DNA from: Gonapodya sp. JEL0774
Lineage: Eukaryota > Monoblepharomycota > Monoblepharidomycetes > Monoblepharidales > Gonapodyaceae
Length of the DNA stretch: 64,000 nucleotides
Assembly (NCBI GenBank): GCA_027604505.1
Contig: JADIIX010000129.1
Coordinates: 1-64,000, forward strand
Direction of reading: 5' to 3'
The position numbers and the translations under genes are program-made. Every line of letters begins with the position of its first letter. The stretch's first letter is position 1. The notes beneath the pieces were generated by a model. It saw nothing but the letters and a program-made list of their open reading frames with translations, was not told where the DNA came from and ran no database searches. Below are positions 24,724 through 36,205 of the stretch, one piece after another.

Positions 24724-26309
24724 ATGTCGGGCAAGGAAGAGAACAAAGAATCTGCGCCGATGCTGTATCTGGTATGCCGCACTCTTTGTTCAGAACGGGA
24801 CGCAGGAGAGTCATAGCGCCTCATTTCGATTTTACCGAAACTGGATGTGTTCGTCAGGAAGACTACCTCGATACGCTTGAGTCCTTGCCGGCAGAACTCT
24901 CTAGAAATTTCTCCCTCATTAGGGAGCTCGAGGCGTTGGCGCGAGGTGAGCAATCCGGAGAAACGTGAGGCTATGATGCCTCTGGAGAATGGCAAGGACG
25001 AACATCCGATGAAGATTCGTTTGAAATCTGTTTGTACCATGTTCTTCCAGCTACTTGGAGTTGGCGTGGCACTGCTCCGAGTAGAATGTGCGCTGAGATG
25101 TGAAATGGCAACACTGCAACGGTGACCCAGGTCAGCATGTGGCTATCGGCTCATCTCCAGCTGCCTTCAACGTGAAAGTGCATTTCAGGATATAGGACTA
25201 ATCTAAGGAGTTCATGGCCGGAATAGTGGTGGTGTGGAATGGTCTGAATGAAGTACCACCTGTCTTGCATGCGTCGACCATGGCCAGCCGCAGAATTATC
25301 GTTTCGCATAACGGGCCTTGCGAATTGAATTGCTTGGATGGGCACGACTTGCCTTGGACCCAATGTTGCACGATGAGTTCTACAACACTCTCACTCTCCT
25401 TACTGTTGTGCAAATCGATCTTAGCTTCCCAGTCTTCGCTCCATGCCACGTCTGCCACCCTCATGACCACGCTTCGTGACCTCCCTCCGGCCTCCAAAAC
25501 CACACATCTTCTCAATCTTCGAACCCAACTCGCCTCTCTCGTTCGCCACAACGAGTCTAAAGTCACCCTTGCAGCGCAAACTTATGAGAGCGTTGACCGC
25601 GCTATACGGAGACTAGATGATGATTTGAAGAGGTACGATGAGGAGACAATGGCTGTTGTCAGGGGGAGGATCGCGGGGTTCTCGGGTGCGGCAAGGAAAC
25701 ACGGGCATGGACATCGGCAACAAGTACAGTCTGGTCGGAAGGAGGATCTGAAGAGGAGAAGTGAACAGGGTGGAGAGTTGAATAACCAACCGAAGAGTGA
25801 GTGCCATATGGGCTCAACTTGTTCCATTTTGCCTCAACGAACGCGCTTTGACATCGACTGCCGTACCACCAACCGCGGGAACCCGTACAGAACTCCGAAC
25901 CACCGCTGCAACCGCTCCCATCACAATCGCGGGTGCCTCTTCCTCAAAAAACTCCAAACGGTCAAAATCCAATTCAACTACTGGTGGGATTCCAGAACCT
26001 CCTCCAGTAGTTCCCCAAGATATTTCTGCCTTCATCTCTCCTTCGGACGAAATTGACCCAAACGAGCCCGTTTATTGCGTGTGTCACCAAGTGAGCTATG
26101 GAGAGATGGTGGGGTGTGATGATGGGGAGGTAAGTTTAGTGTCGGTGTGATTGTGGTTTGTGGACGGTTGATCCTGGGATTGTTTGCTTTAGTGCGAAAT
26201 CGAGTGGTTCCACATGGGGTGCGTTGGTCTCTCTGCGCCTCCACGAGGAAAGTGGTACTGTCCGGATTGCACTGCCAGACGAGCTAAGGAGAGTGGTGGT
26301 AGGCGGTGA
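24724..26309 (+). CDS. ING-family chromatin protein with PHD finger
   Basis: ING proteins read H3K4 methylation within histone acetyltransferase or deacetylase complexes. Exon 1 (24724-24771, [16 protein letters not shown]) joins exon 2 (24858-24945, [18 protein letters not shown] and on to ELEALAR). This recreates the ING N-terminal motif YLEDYLDSLENLP. Exon 3 from 25425 continues the N-terminal helical domain ([33 protein letters not shown]) and then a basic linker. Exon 4 is Ser/Thr-rich with a [10 protein letters not shown] patch, followed by the PHD start [21 protein letters not shown]. The last exon has [17 protein letters not shown] and KWYCPDC, completing the C4HC3 zinc ligands. The stop is TGA at 26307-26309. 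The PHD type is closest to ING4/5/Yng2 (VYCVC start), which would suggest a NuA4-like complex; that assignment is inferred. Confidence 0.92.
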
Positions 26310-26531
26310 CAAATCCTCCATACTTAAGCCATCAGATGAAACGGTGGAGAGCTGATAATTGTGTTGTGTGCTCCTCACGCCGATGTACAATAAGTAGTTT
26401 GCTTGGACGTTCTACGGTATTTTGTTGCTAGCATCAAACATTGTAAAGTTGGGAGACCACTTGTGAATTTGGTCACGATTGGTCGACTATGAACACTGTC
26501 TGTACAATATCATGCCAGATTACCCACGACT

Positions 26532-28650
26532 TTACTCTTCCATCGCACCGCTTTTTAGCGCTGTGGAAACACATGAATGTGGCATTAGTGGGGCCACGGA
26601 TCAATTTCCCAAGCTTCGAATAACACTCACAACTCTTCCCCGCCCTTAATATCTCATCCACCAATAGCAGATTGCTCGCAATTACTGATGATGAGTTGAG
26701 GAGGTGGCGAATGACTCGGTAGTTGTCCCACACCCCCTCTATGCTTGGGTCAATCGGCTCTCCTGTTGTGAGGTCTATACCGACCACATGGCCAGCCGAG
26801 GTTTCCTCCTTGGCAATAATAAGATGGTCAGGGATGTCGGCGCTTCATCATCGATCCAAGGCCCCAAAAATTACCTGCAGCGCAACAATGACATCCTGCG
26901 TGTCATGCCCCGCATTCTCCGCTAGCACCTTTGGAACCACTAGCTGTGCCTCTGCAAACGCAATTACACCCATCCGTGGACGTCCCTTCACCGTTTCGGC
27001 GAACTTGGTGAGATGTCGGTGGAGTGAGACTTGGAAGGCACCTGCACCGGGGACCAGGAATTTATCATCGATGGCATTCTTCACGGCGCGGAGGCCGTCA
27101 CGAATTGCATCGTTGATTTGATTGAGAGTGTGGGCGTTGGGACCTGAGGTAAAACGCGCATTCTGGATCCAAACAGTTCGCGGGATGATATTGATATGGA
27201 GCGTACCTTTGATCAAAATTGTAACGGACTTGGGGTTCTTAACGTCCTCGACAAAGGTAAACTTCTCTTCTCCCAAAGTTTGTTCGTAAACTGAACCAGC
27301 CCATCCCAAACACTCGGGTGTCAGGTCGTCCACAGAGTTCTGGGCTGTGCCTCCAACAGCGAGCTGGAGGCGCTCCATGTTACGCCTCTTGGCTCTGCGG
27401 AGCGCTAAAATGCCATTCTTTTGGAGAATGTCGAGTGAAAGCGGGTCAATACCCTTCTGGTTGATGATGACGAAGGATTTGTTGGTGCCCTCGCAGACAC
27501 GCTTTTTGAAATCGACGATTTTGGCACACTTTGCGTCAGTAAAGCGGCGTTCAGATTCTACGAGCTTTTCACGTTGCTCAGCGGTGGTGTAGAAGAAGCC
27601 AGAATTGATTTCGCTGATTGTCATATGGGGCTGCAGTGAGAAATTGATCCAGCCAAAATCCTAGATCAGACTCACCTCTTCTCATACTCCAAGGAGACAT
27701 TCAACGTTAAGATGAAAGCGTCCTCTACTCTCTTGGGCATGTCTGGATGCCTTGCGCCGTGGTCCATCACCAAACCACGGACCATTTTGGTGTCCGTGTC
27801 ACTCCTGTGCATCATCTTCATTATTTCCACCATATGAAGATCAATAGGTTGACCTTCCTGACGAATCGCCAATACCGAATCCACAACCGCCTCCGTCAGG
27901 GAATCGGCCAGCTCCGCGCGCACTTTAGTTCGGAGAGAGGTGCGGGCTACGTTGAGAAGAGTTTCTCGGTCCATGGCTTTCGATACTTTGAAGGACTCCA
28001 GAAACTAGCTCAGCGGGAGTGATTCGAGGATGTAAGAATTAATGAAGGACAAGGTGCCGATGATTCGACTTTGAGGAGCTGAGATCGCGACATCTAGACT
28101 GCGGCGAAAACCCACATTGAGGGATTCCTTCTTCGCGATTTCAAATCCTTCTGAGGCAATTCTTGGATGCAGTCCTTCCGAAATATACCTCTCACTCTGC
28201 TTCAACAGTTCGGCGATGAGGAGAACATTGGTAGTCGTGCCGTCACCAGTGATCTCGTCTTGAGCCGTGGCAGCACGCGCAATCATGGCAGCGGTAGGGT
28301 TTTGGATTTGCTAGTAGCGTGGAACGTATTCATTTGGGACTGTAAGTGTGAAAACAAGAATCTCAAAGCTCACCATCTCAGAGAGAAGGACTTTCCCGTC
28401 CTTTGTGAGTTTAATGTCACCCGCTCCGCTAACGAGCCTACAAAAAATGTGAATTTCAATGAATGTCAAAGGTTGTTAACAAGAAATCAGCTTACATTTT
28501 GATTGTTCCTTTGGGTCCGAGATTCGTCCTCAAAACTTCCTGAAGACCAAGCGCCGCATTGATATTCAACTGCAATGCTTGTCCTCTCCGAGCAACATCG
28601 GCTTTTGGGTTGATGGTAGTGATAGCGGAACTGGCCCTGGTGTTTGTGAG
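26532..28650 (-). CDS. CCT6: Chaperonin CCT/TRiC zeta subunit
   Basis: One of eight subunits of the cytosolic ring chaperonin that folds actin and tubulin. In order: [17 protein letters not shown] and [19 protein letters not shown] (28610-28500); [39 protein letters not shown] with the catalytic GDGTT motif; [27 protein letters not shown] (27974 on); [40 protein letters not shown] (27620); [62 protein letters not shown]; and [21 protein letters not shown] last 29-nt exon (26532-26560) restores the family tail, [14 protein letters not shown]-stop. The initiating ATG is not placed; the frame runs back into SAITTINPK near 28640. It converges on the ING gene. Confidence 0.93.
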
Positions 28651-28945
28651 CGGCGTCGATGGTATTTGGTGGATTACAACAAGAAGAAGCAGCCAGACAG
28701 GGATAGAATGAGTTCACAATTCGAAAAATGATCTGAGATGGAGAAGATTCTGTGGGTGACCCGGGGAAATTTCTCACATCGTCGTATGAATGTAGGTGTG
28801 GAAACAGTTGGAGAAATTGCTTTGCGGGGATGTGTTTCACCGCCCCTGCTTCAGGTGCCCACTTCATGCCCAACAACGGGGGGTTACATCAAAGGAGAAG
28901 CAGAGCAATTACAGGTCTGTCAACAACGTGCTTTAGACATTCTAT

Positions 28946-30072
28946 TTACACAAGTTTCTTTGCTATGAAGAATCTGAAGTGCAGCATATCGAGGGCAGTT
29001 CTCCGCTCAGTGAAGTCGCTCCAGTAATAAAATTTCATGCATGTGCAAACTCACGTTTTCAAATGTGTTGTCTGCCAGAGCGCCGTTGCAGCAAGCACGA
29101 CAATCTGAGCAATAGTGTACCACACCACCCTGCTGTTGGTTGACTCGGAAGTGTTCCGGAACTCCGCTTCGCGCTCCTGCCGAGTGAGCACAACTTTAGT
29201 GACCACATTGCATCTGCTACAGAACATGACGTGGACATACCCGCTGATACTGTTGCTCTCGTCGAATGTTGTTCACGCGGAAGTTCAGGTCCCTGATGCG
29301 CATGGCGATGTCTGCAAACAAAATGATATATAATTACACAACTGAGATTTACTAGCTGACCTATGACTAACAACGCTTACCGCTAACAGACTCTTTGGCT
29401 TTGTTGCTGGCTGTTTGGTCCTCCACATCTCCCAGTGTCATATCGAGGTGTAAGCGCTTTTTGTGGTGAGTGGCCATCGAACATTGTGAGATGAGTGTGA
29501 GATGAGTAAGCATTTGGGTTTATGGAGCTATGACTGCTCAAGCCGGAGACTCACCACTTTGGAGTTCGTGAACCATGAGGAAGAGTTGCTGCTAAAGCAC
29601 AAATTGTAATCTCCCGAATCAGCTGCCGTGAACATGAAGCGACCAGAGCTTCCGCCTTTTTGATTGATGATTATCGTTCCGTCGTCAGCATCCTAGAAAG
29701 CAATCCAACGTCAGCGGCTTCAACATTTGGAGCAGGTTTAATTTAGTCACCTCGACGTGGATTTGAATTCCTACGCCAAAATTTTCAACGTAAGCATTCA
29801 CATGGTTGGACCACTCCTCGCTCCGGTACGAGCCGCGAACGACTGTTGATCCGTTTCCATGCAATCGTCCAATGTTGGCAATGTATCGTGGCGTTTCAGG
29901 TCAATAAATTAGAGAAACTGAAAGCAAATCATTTGTCATTATACTTACCGGTGTCCTTGGCGAGCTCTTCAATCAAGCATCGTCGGTCGCTGCCTTCCAG
30001 ATAGAAATACACAGCTCTGGAGGATGTCACCATGCTCAGGACAAGTGACAGGATGAGAAGGGCCCTCATCAT
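28946..30072 (-). CDS. p24-alpha family cargo receptor (emp24/TMED, GOLD domain)
   Basis: p24 proteins cycle between ER and Golgi in COPI/COPII vesicles as cargo receptors. Start at 30072: MMRALLILSLVLSMVTSSRA is a signal peptide; VYFYLEGSDRRCLIEELAKD is the alpha-subfamily start of the mature GOLD domain. Then GRLHGNGSTVVRGSY, VGIQIHVE, DDGTIIINQKGGSSGRFMF and DYNLCFSSNSSSWF (second GOLD Cys). A coiled coil follows (KKRLHLDMTLGDVEDQ, MRIRDLNFRVNNIRREQQYQ). The transmembrane segment is around 29150-29060. The final 28-nt exon (28946-28973) adds FFIAKKLV-stop, which contains both the di-Phe COPII signal and the di-Lys COPI retrieval signal typical of TMED4/9 and Erp-type p24-alpha. It is divergent from the PP2A scaffold gene. 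Confidence 0.92.
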
Positions 30073-30448
30073 TGTAAAAGTTGTGATATGGCTGCAATGG
30101 AATCCGCAAATCCGAGCAGATTCTGGTGTGGTGGCAAACGTGTGAAGATGCACAATGCTATTTATATATCCACTTCCGGGCACCAACGAATCCAAATGGA
30201 ATCTTTTACTGCGATACCCAGACTTCTATGCAGGTCACTCGATCTTTTCACCTCAGGCTGTTACCAACGTTGCACTTCAGAACTAAGTTCACAACAGATT
30301 TAAGAATATCATATTCTTATTGTAATCAGATGGTGTTGCCGTAACAGGAACAAACACTTTTGGGTACTCGACATTTGCATATACAGAACACAAGCACAAC
30401 GCCTTCCACTTAAAATTCGCACTTTGCACCTAGACCGGCTCACACGCG

Positions 30449-33400
30449 ATGTCTGAATTAGCGCCAATGGACATGGACCCCCAGCAAGTCGAGAATGCAG
30501 AAGGGCTCTACCCTGTAGCGGTGCTCCTGGATGAGCTCAAGCACGACGACGTCTCCTTGCGTCTCAACGCTATCCGCCGCCTGGGAACAATAGCGCTGGC
30601 TCTGGGCGTGGAGAGAACAAGAGAGGAGCTCGTTCCTTTCTTGGACGGTGAGTGTGGAGGCAGACTTGGCGGTTTGAGATTCGCTTACGGTCAACGCGGA
30701 CCCGAATATTTGGTCATGACGATTCTGGAGCAGTGCAACGAGGAAATTTGGAGGAGCTGAAACTTTCGGGTGCTTTGCTGGTTGTTGTTTTACGCTGCAT
30801 TTGTTGGAGCTCGTGATAAATGGAGTTCTCCATGAAACACGAGTCTCATCACACTGGATTCGGACAGATTGTCCTGCTCCGTCGGTTGTTTCGTGGCAAG
30901 ATCGACTCTTGATAGAACGAAGGTTTAAAAACCATAATATTGACTCGCTATTGTCGCTGTGCCCTTGCCCGCCTTGTTTCTCTCCTCAGAATCCATTGAT
31001 GACGAAGACGAAGTCCTCCTTACTCTCGCTGAAGAGCTTGGCTCTTTTGTCGAATACGTTGGTGGACCTCCACACGCCCACATCCTCCTCGCGCCGCTTG
31101 AGAACCTTGCGGCTGTTGAAGAAACCGTTGTGAGAGATAAGGTAAACGCAAGAATCGGATCTAGGAGCCAGCATCCTGGTGTCTCGTTACAAGGTAGCAA
31201 GTGGGACTACTTGATATGTAGGGAGATGACCGGCATCAGTTAGCGGAGACGATGGAGGAGATTGTGGTCATTGTTCATCAAATGCCTTGAAACCACACTC
31301 TGGAATGTAGCAGTGCCTATTACATTTGCATGGATTGATGCTATTTGGTCCGGATTGAAGAGGATTCGGCGAAAAGATGGACACGCACGCACCAATTCTG
31401 GCGTCGTCCGTCGAATGATGTTTGCTATGTGAACCCAATGAGGATACAGCATTTATGCACTATGCAGCAGTCTTTCCCTTTCGTTCTGTGTGGACCCTGA
31501 CCTTTTTACATATTCATTGCGCTTTCGCTACCGCATTTACCAGGCTGTTGCCTCTCTCGCCAAAATCTCCAACGTCCTCTCCCCCTCACAAATCGAAGAA
31601 TTTTTCCTTCCCCTCGTCAAGCGTCTTTCTTCTGGCGACTGGTTTACCTCTCGAACATCTGCGTGTGGTCTTTACGCTCCTGTATATGACAGGTGCGCAC
31701 CTGCAACGAGGGACGAACTCAGGAAAGGTTTCGCTGTTCTTTGCAAGGATGACACGCCCATGGTTAGGAGGGCGGCAGCCACAAACTTACCGGTGAGTGC
31801 CAGCGCTGCGTCTGATTCTCGGTTACACCCAGTCTCCGCTGAAATCCTCTTACTCATCCTAGAAAATGATTGCCAGAGTTTCCAAGGAGCACTTGATTGG
31901 CGATTTAATGCCCCTCTTCAACGGACTCTCCCAGGATGACCAGGTGTGTTCCAGTACCGCACGGGGCTTTTCTTTCCACGTCCAAGCCCGCCCCTTTTTT
32001 TAGGACTCAGTCCGCCTGCTCACAGTGGAAGCGCTCATTGCCATCGCCAAAGTGCTCACTCCTAGTGAGTCCAAGACTCACCTGCTGCAAGTCATGCGCA
32101 ATTCCTGCTCGGACAAGTCCTGGCGAGTACGGTACATTGTTGCAGAGAAGTTTGTGGAGGTGAGGAGCACCTTGATCGTGGGCAAACTGAGCGACGATTG
32201 AAAGTATCGAATTCTGTTCGAATATTCCTTCCAGTTGTCCAAAGCTGTCGGCGAGGTGCTCATAAAGGAAGAACTGTCGGCTGCCTACGTCAGTGTTCTG
32301 AAGGATTCTGAGGCGGAAGTCCGGACAGCTGCTGCCACACAAATCCCCGGTGATTGTCCCGTGCATGTTCGTTTTGTCTTTAAGGTCTCTTTGTTTGACT
32401 GTTCGATTTAATCCAGGATTTTCGGCTCTTGTGGACCGAGACACAATCCTCAACAACATCCTCCCTTGCGTACGCGATCTTTCTACGGACTCCTCACAGC
32501 ACGTTAGGGCCTCTCTTGCGACGCATATTACTGGCCTTGCTCCGCTGCTGGGTAAAGACAAGTGTGTGCTTCTGCTCAAATGATCTTCTGAGTGCAATCG
32601 AAACTGAACAACTCGCGTTCCGTTGCTTCAGTACCATTGAACACCTCCTGCCAATGTTCCTTCAGCTCCTCAAGGACGAGGCGCCGGAAGTGCGACTCAA
32701 CATCATTTCTAAACTCGACCTTGTCAACCAAGGTTAGTACTTTTCTCGAGTTGTTACCACTCTTTTGAAGGTCCTCGAACACCATCACGATCTTAGTTAT
32801 CGGCATCGACCTCCTATCGCAATCTCTTCTACCCGCCATCGTTGAGCTCGCGGAAGACAAGCAGTGGCGGGTGCGCCTGGCCATAATTGAGAACATTCCC
32901 TTGCTCGCGGGACAATTGGGCCAGGAATTTTTTGACGAAAAGCTGAGCACTTTGTGCATGCAGTGGCTCGGAGATGCTGTCTTCTCCATCAGGGAAGCAG
33001 CGACATCAAATTTGAAGAAATTGACCGAGGTGTTTGGAGTGGAATGGGCCAAGAGAACGATTATACCAAAAGTCCTCGAGCTGTCATCGAACCAAAACTA
33101 CCTATACAGGATGACGACAATATTTGCGCTCACGGTGCGTTGCACACATTCAGTTCAATATGCGATTACACTTCGTCGGTCTTACCTCTGTTGCCCGACG
33201 CAGACTCTTGCCCAATCTGTGACACCCGAAGTCGTGAAAGACCTCATCGTCCCCACAGTTATCACGCTCTCTGGTGACCCCATCCCAAACATTCGCTTCA
33301 ACGTCGCCAAATCCTTTGAGAAGCTGACCCCTATTCTCCGGAAACCCGAAATGGGACCTCAGATACTCGAGCAGGTGCGGGCCACGTTGACGAAGCTGAG

Positions 33401-33527
33401 CGAGGATTTGGATGTGGACGTGAGGTTCTTCGCAGCGAAGGCACTGTCTGCTTGTGAGTTTTAAGATGTAGAATGTGAGGCAGTGTGCTCTCGCTGACAT
33501 TATTCTTCTTTGCCCAACACAGTGTAG
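30449..33527 (+). CDS. TPD3: Protein phosphatase 2A scaffold subunit A (PR65, HEAT repeats)
   Basis: The scaffold holds the PP2A catalytic and regulatory B subunits. The ATG at 30449 gives [20 protein letters not shown], then HEAT repeat 1: [40 protein letters not shown]. Further exons carry helical pairs such as [91 protein letters not shown] and [20 protein letters not shown]. The end is [18 protein letters not shown] plus a 5-nt last exon (33523-33527, TG-TAG) that supplies Leu and the stop, as in the family end ALTVL. The total of about 15 repeats is the usual number. At least ten introns. Confidence 0.92.
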
Positions 33528-33625
33528 TGGAGGGTACAGTCATAGTTTGGAAGTTGTGCGTTGGAGAACGTTTGATAGGGCATCGCATATCTTCAGGTGT
33601 AATTTTCCGTTTGGACCACACCCTC

Positions 33626-33631
33626 AATAAA
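33626..33631 (+). terminator. Candidate poly(A) signal for the PP2A scaffold gene
   Basis: AATAAA on the plus strand lies about 100 bases after the stop of the PP2A scaffold gene and before the converging RPS3 gene. The match is exact, but such hexamers are common by chance. Confidence 0.35.
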
Positions 33632-33804
33632 GTTGCAATCCCATTGAAACGAAATGGAATGGACAGCAAGCACGAAGATATTTGAATACGTGCAATTTCA
33701 ATTCCTCTCTCTTCCTTACAAGAACTCTCTACACTCTTCCAGTGGCAAATGTCATAGAGTAACCACCTCCTCTCCCACCCACTCCCGCTCCATAATTTTC
33801 AACC

Positions 33805-35490
33805 CTACGCAGTCATGTCTACCTCCACGGGCTCGGGGACGGCGGCTGCGGGGGTGGGCTCGGACGGGACGGGAATGGGGATCTCTTCTTCGGGTTTGGG
33901 TTCCTGTGAAACAGAGTAAGCGAAGGTGGAGCGAAAGGGTCGATATGATAGACACAGTCAACTTTGCTTTAACGGGTACCACCACTCACAATGATGGTGA
34001 CATTGTCGGGCAAGGGCTTCCTGGGACCTTGTTTGCCCGTGGGGTCCTGAGCGAGCATAATCTTGACCTTGATACCCAGAACCCCTTGCCTCAGAAGCAC
34101 GTGGCGTACGGCCAGGTCAATGTACTCGAGTGCGGGTTGGCCAGAGTGGACCATGAACCCGTCGGCAAACTTCATGGATTTGGCACGGGCGCCGCGGATC
34201 TTGCCAGAGACAATGACTTCGACACCCTTGGCGCCGGATTCCATGGCGAAACGGAGGACACCGTAGCAGGCACTGAGGCGGATGGGATGCGGGAGGGAGG
34301 GGGGAGGAGGGTTCATATGAGCGAACGGTGGTGAGCATCCCGGATAGCCAACATTCCAAACCAGGTAGGCGTCCAGGTACCCCCGAGATGTGTTTTCCTC
34401 TCAACTTACCGCCTGACGGCCAAACCTCCAAGCAGCTTGAATTTCAAGCTCTCGGCCTGAGCGATAGCGCTGAGACCCCGGTTCTGAATCTTTTCTGCGT
34501 ACAGCTCGACGGTTCCCTCGGGGAACCCAAACCTCTTTTGTACGACGCTAGTGAGTTCCCTGATCCTGCGACCACGCTCGCCGAGCACGTTTTGTGTGCG
34601 AGTGGCGCGGATAATGACTTCGGTGCGGGCAGGGGTGACGCGGACTTCGACGCCAGAGTAGCCGTCTTCGGCGAGTTCACGGGTAAGGAGTTCGTTAAGT
34701 TCGGCGTAGAAGACACCGTCGGCGACGAACTAGGTGAGCGTGAAGGTGGTGGGCGAGGGTGTCGTTGTGGGTTGGAAGATTGGGGACAATTGGTGCATCG
34801 AATCGGAACGTGGGGAAAGAGAAGGAGTCAAATGTGCGGGAGGTTGGGGAGAGATGGTTAGAATCTTATCACAGATGTGACGAGAGATGACTGCACCAGT
34901 GGAAGAAGTCGGTTGTTCATTGTGTGTGCATGATTGAGACTGCACACCGAGGATTCCCGTTCCAACCCTCCAGGGTCATCGCCTTGTAAAATATGCTCTC
35001 TACTGAGACCTTTTCTCTCCGAGTCTTCCACGCCGGAACCGAAGAAACCCGTGGTGGTGTTCAGCACTCGCCCAGCAAAAGTCCTGGGGAGCACTGTCTC
35101 TCTCTCTCTCTCTCAACCCGCCACTGCATCAGCCGCCACACCACACATTTTCAGAGCCGGTATGCAGCCATAAACAGCGTGTGTGAAGCGCCGTTTACAC
35201 TTAGAGGTGTCAGATGTAGTGCCGAACACGATCGGACTCATCACCAAAAGGGGTGGGGTGGAATGACAGTGCGGGTTTGCGGGAGAGAAAATGCTGTCTG
35301 TAGTCCATGAGAATATTTTTGTCCAGCAGGAATTTCGCCGTCTTCTCCTCCTTTCTTGTCGTCGGTCCCGCTCTCTCGTGTTCCGGTTTGGCCGCGCTCC
35401 CACAGACATTGGAACCCCCCACGTCCCAGACTCCGCCGCTGTTGTGCGTCCGCTGACCTTTCTCTTCTTGGACATTTGAGTGGCCGCCAT
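33805..35490 (-). CDS. RPS3: 40S ribosomal protein S3 (uS3)
   Basis: A core small-subunit protein at the mRNA entry site. Exon 1 (35490-35458) encodes [12 protein letters not shown] 728-base intron follows. Exon 2 from 34729 gives [60 protein letters not shown] (KH domain) and [20 protein letters not shown], to GGLAVRR. Exon 3 gives [60 protein letters not shown] and [18 protein letters not shown]. The last exon is an acidic, Pro-rich tail from [13 protein letters not shown] to VDMTA-stop (33805-33807). The first intron is by far the longest and its size is worth noting (see findings). Confidence 0.95.
35146..35250 (-). ncRNA. Weak candidate C/D-box snoRNA in RPS3 intron 1
   Basis: On the minus strand a perfect C box GTGATGA (35244-35238) is followed by CTGA at 35213-35210 (possible D') and CTGA at 35154-35151 (possible D), about 90 bases in all. 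Only about three A-U pairs flank the boxes. The C box alone would occur by chance in an intron of this size in roughly one case in ten, so support is weak. The reason to list it is that vertebrate RPS3 introns host the C/D snoRNA U15. Confidence 0.15.
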
Positions 35491-36205
35491 TGTGAATGTG
35501 TCGCCAATCGCCGTGCGGTGGATGGATGTGTGGAGAGGAGAGAGCGAGCGTGGGCGGGTGGTGGTGGTCGGTCGTGGCCACAGCCATACAAATTTTGAAT
35601 CTCCCTCTGCTGTCCTGCTTCATCCTTCAAACTACCACACTCTGCTTGCTTTTATTCCTCCCTCCATTCTCAGCATAAGTGTCATGAAGCAACGATGCTG
35701 TGAGGGGAAATTCCCGCGTATACCTTAAGTTGCTGGACGCATGGACGAGAAATGAGACACTGGCGTTAGAGAAACAAACTGGTAATTAAATGTTGGTTTA
35801 GAATTGAACTATGCTAAGTCATTCATATGTCGTGTTCAGATCAGAGGGATCTGCCCGACTACTTAGCCAGGCACTCCCGGAACGAACCAATCTACATTTG
35901 GAACGAAATTCACAGTACAATAATTGGTTATCCACGTGTGGCTATTCTTTACAATGCCACCCATACAAGTAACGGTATCACAGACCAGCTGCTCTGATTC
36001 CAAATTATCCACTCTCGCGGTTCTCACTCACACACAATGCAACGGCCAATTCGCTCAGAATACAGAACACAATATCCATCCACAGGACAAAACGACCAGG
36101 TTCACCCTGAAGCCTACGCGCGTCTGTCCTGCTCCGAGTCATGCCACACGGGGGCCACACATATCACTCATTCGGAACGATGTGTCATGTGCGATTTGTT
36201 CCCGT
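35491..36205. other. Intergenic, no gene recognised
   Basis: The stretch contains the RPS3 promoter (right of 35490) and the ACMSD 3' flank. No conserved ORF or RNA was seen. A CT dinucleotide run lies at about 35097-35113 inside the neighbouring RPS3 intron. Confidence 0.5.

Noticed and set aside
25800-26056. Continuation of the ING exon 3 frame past 25800
   Set aside because: A GTGAGT donor ends exon 3, and the PHD-leading frame resumes in another phase; the open frame is chance read-through.
33654-34334. 226-codon ORF on plus opposite RPS3
   Set aside because: Antisense to RPS3 exons; the composition follows from the codon bias of the true gene.
35097-35113. CT dinucleotide run as a regulatory element
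   Set aside because: It is a plain microsatellite in the RPS3 intron and may only serve as a pyrimidine-rich or neutral tract.
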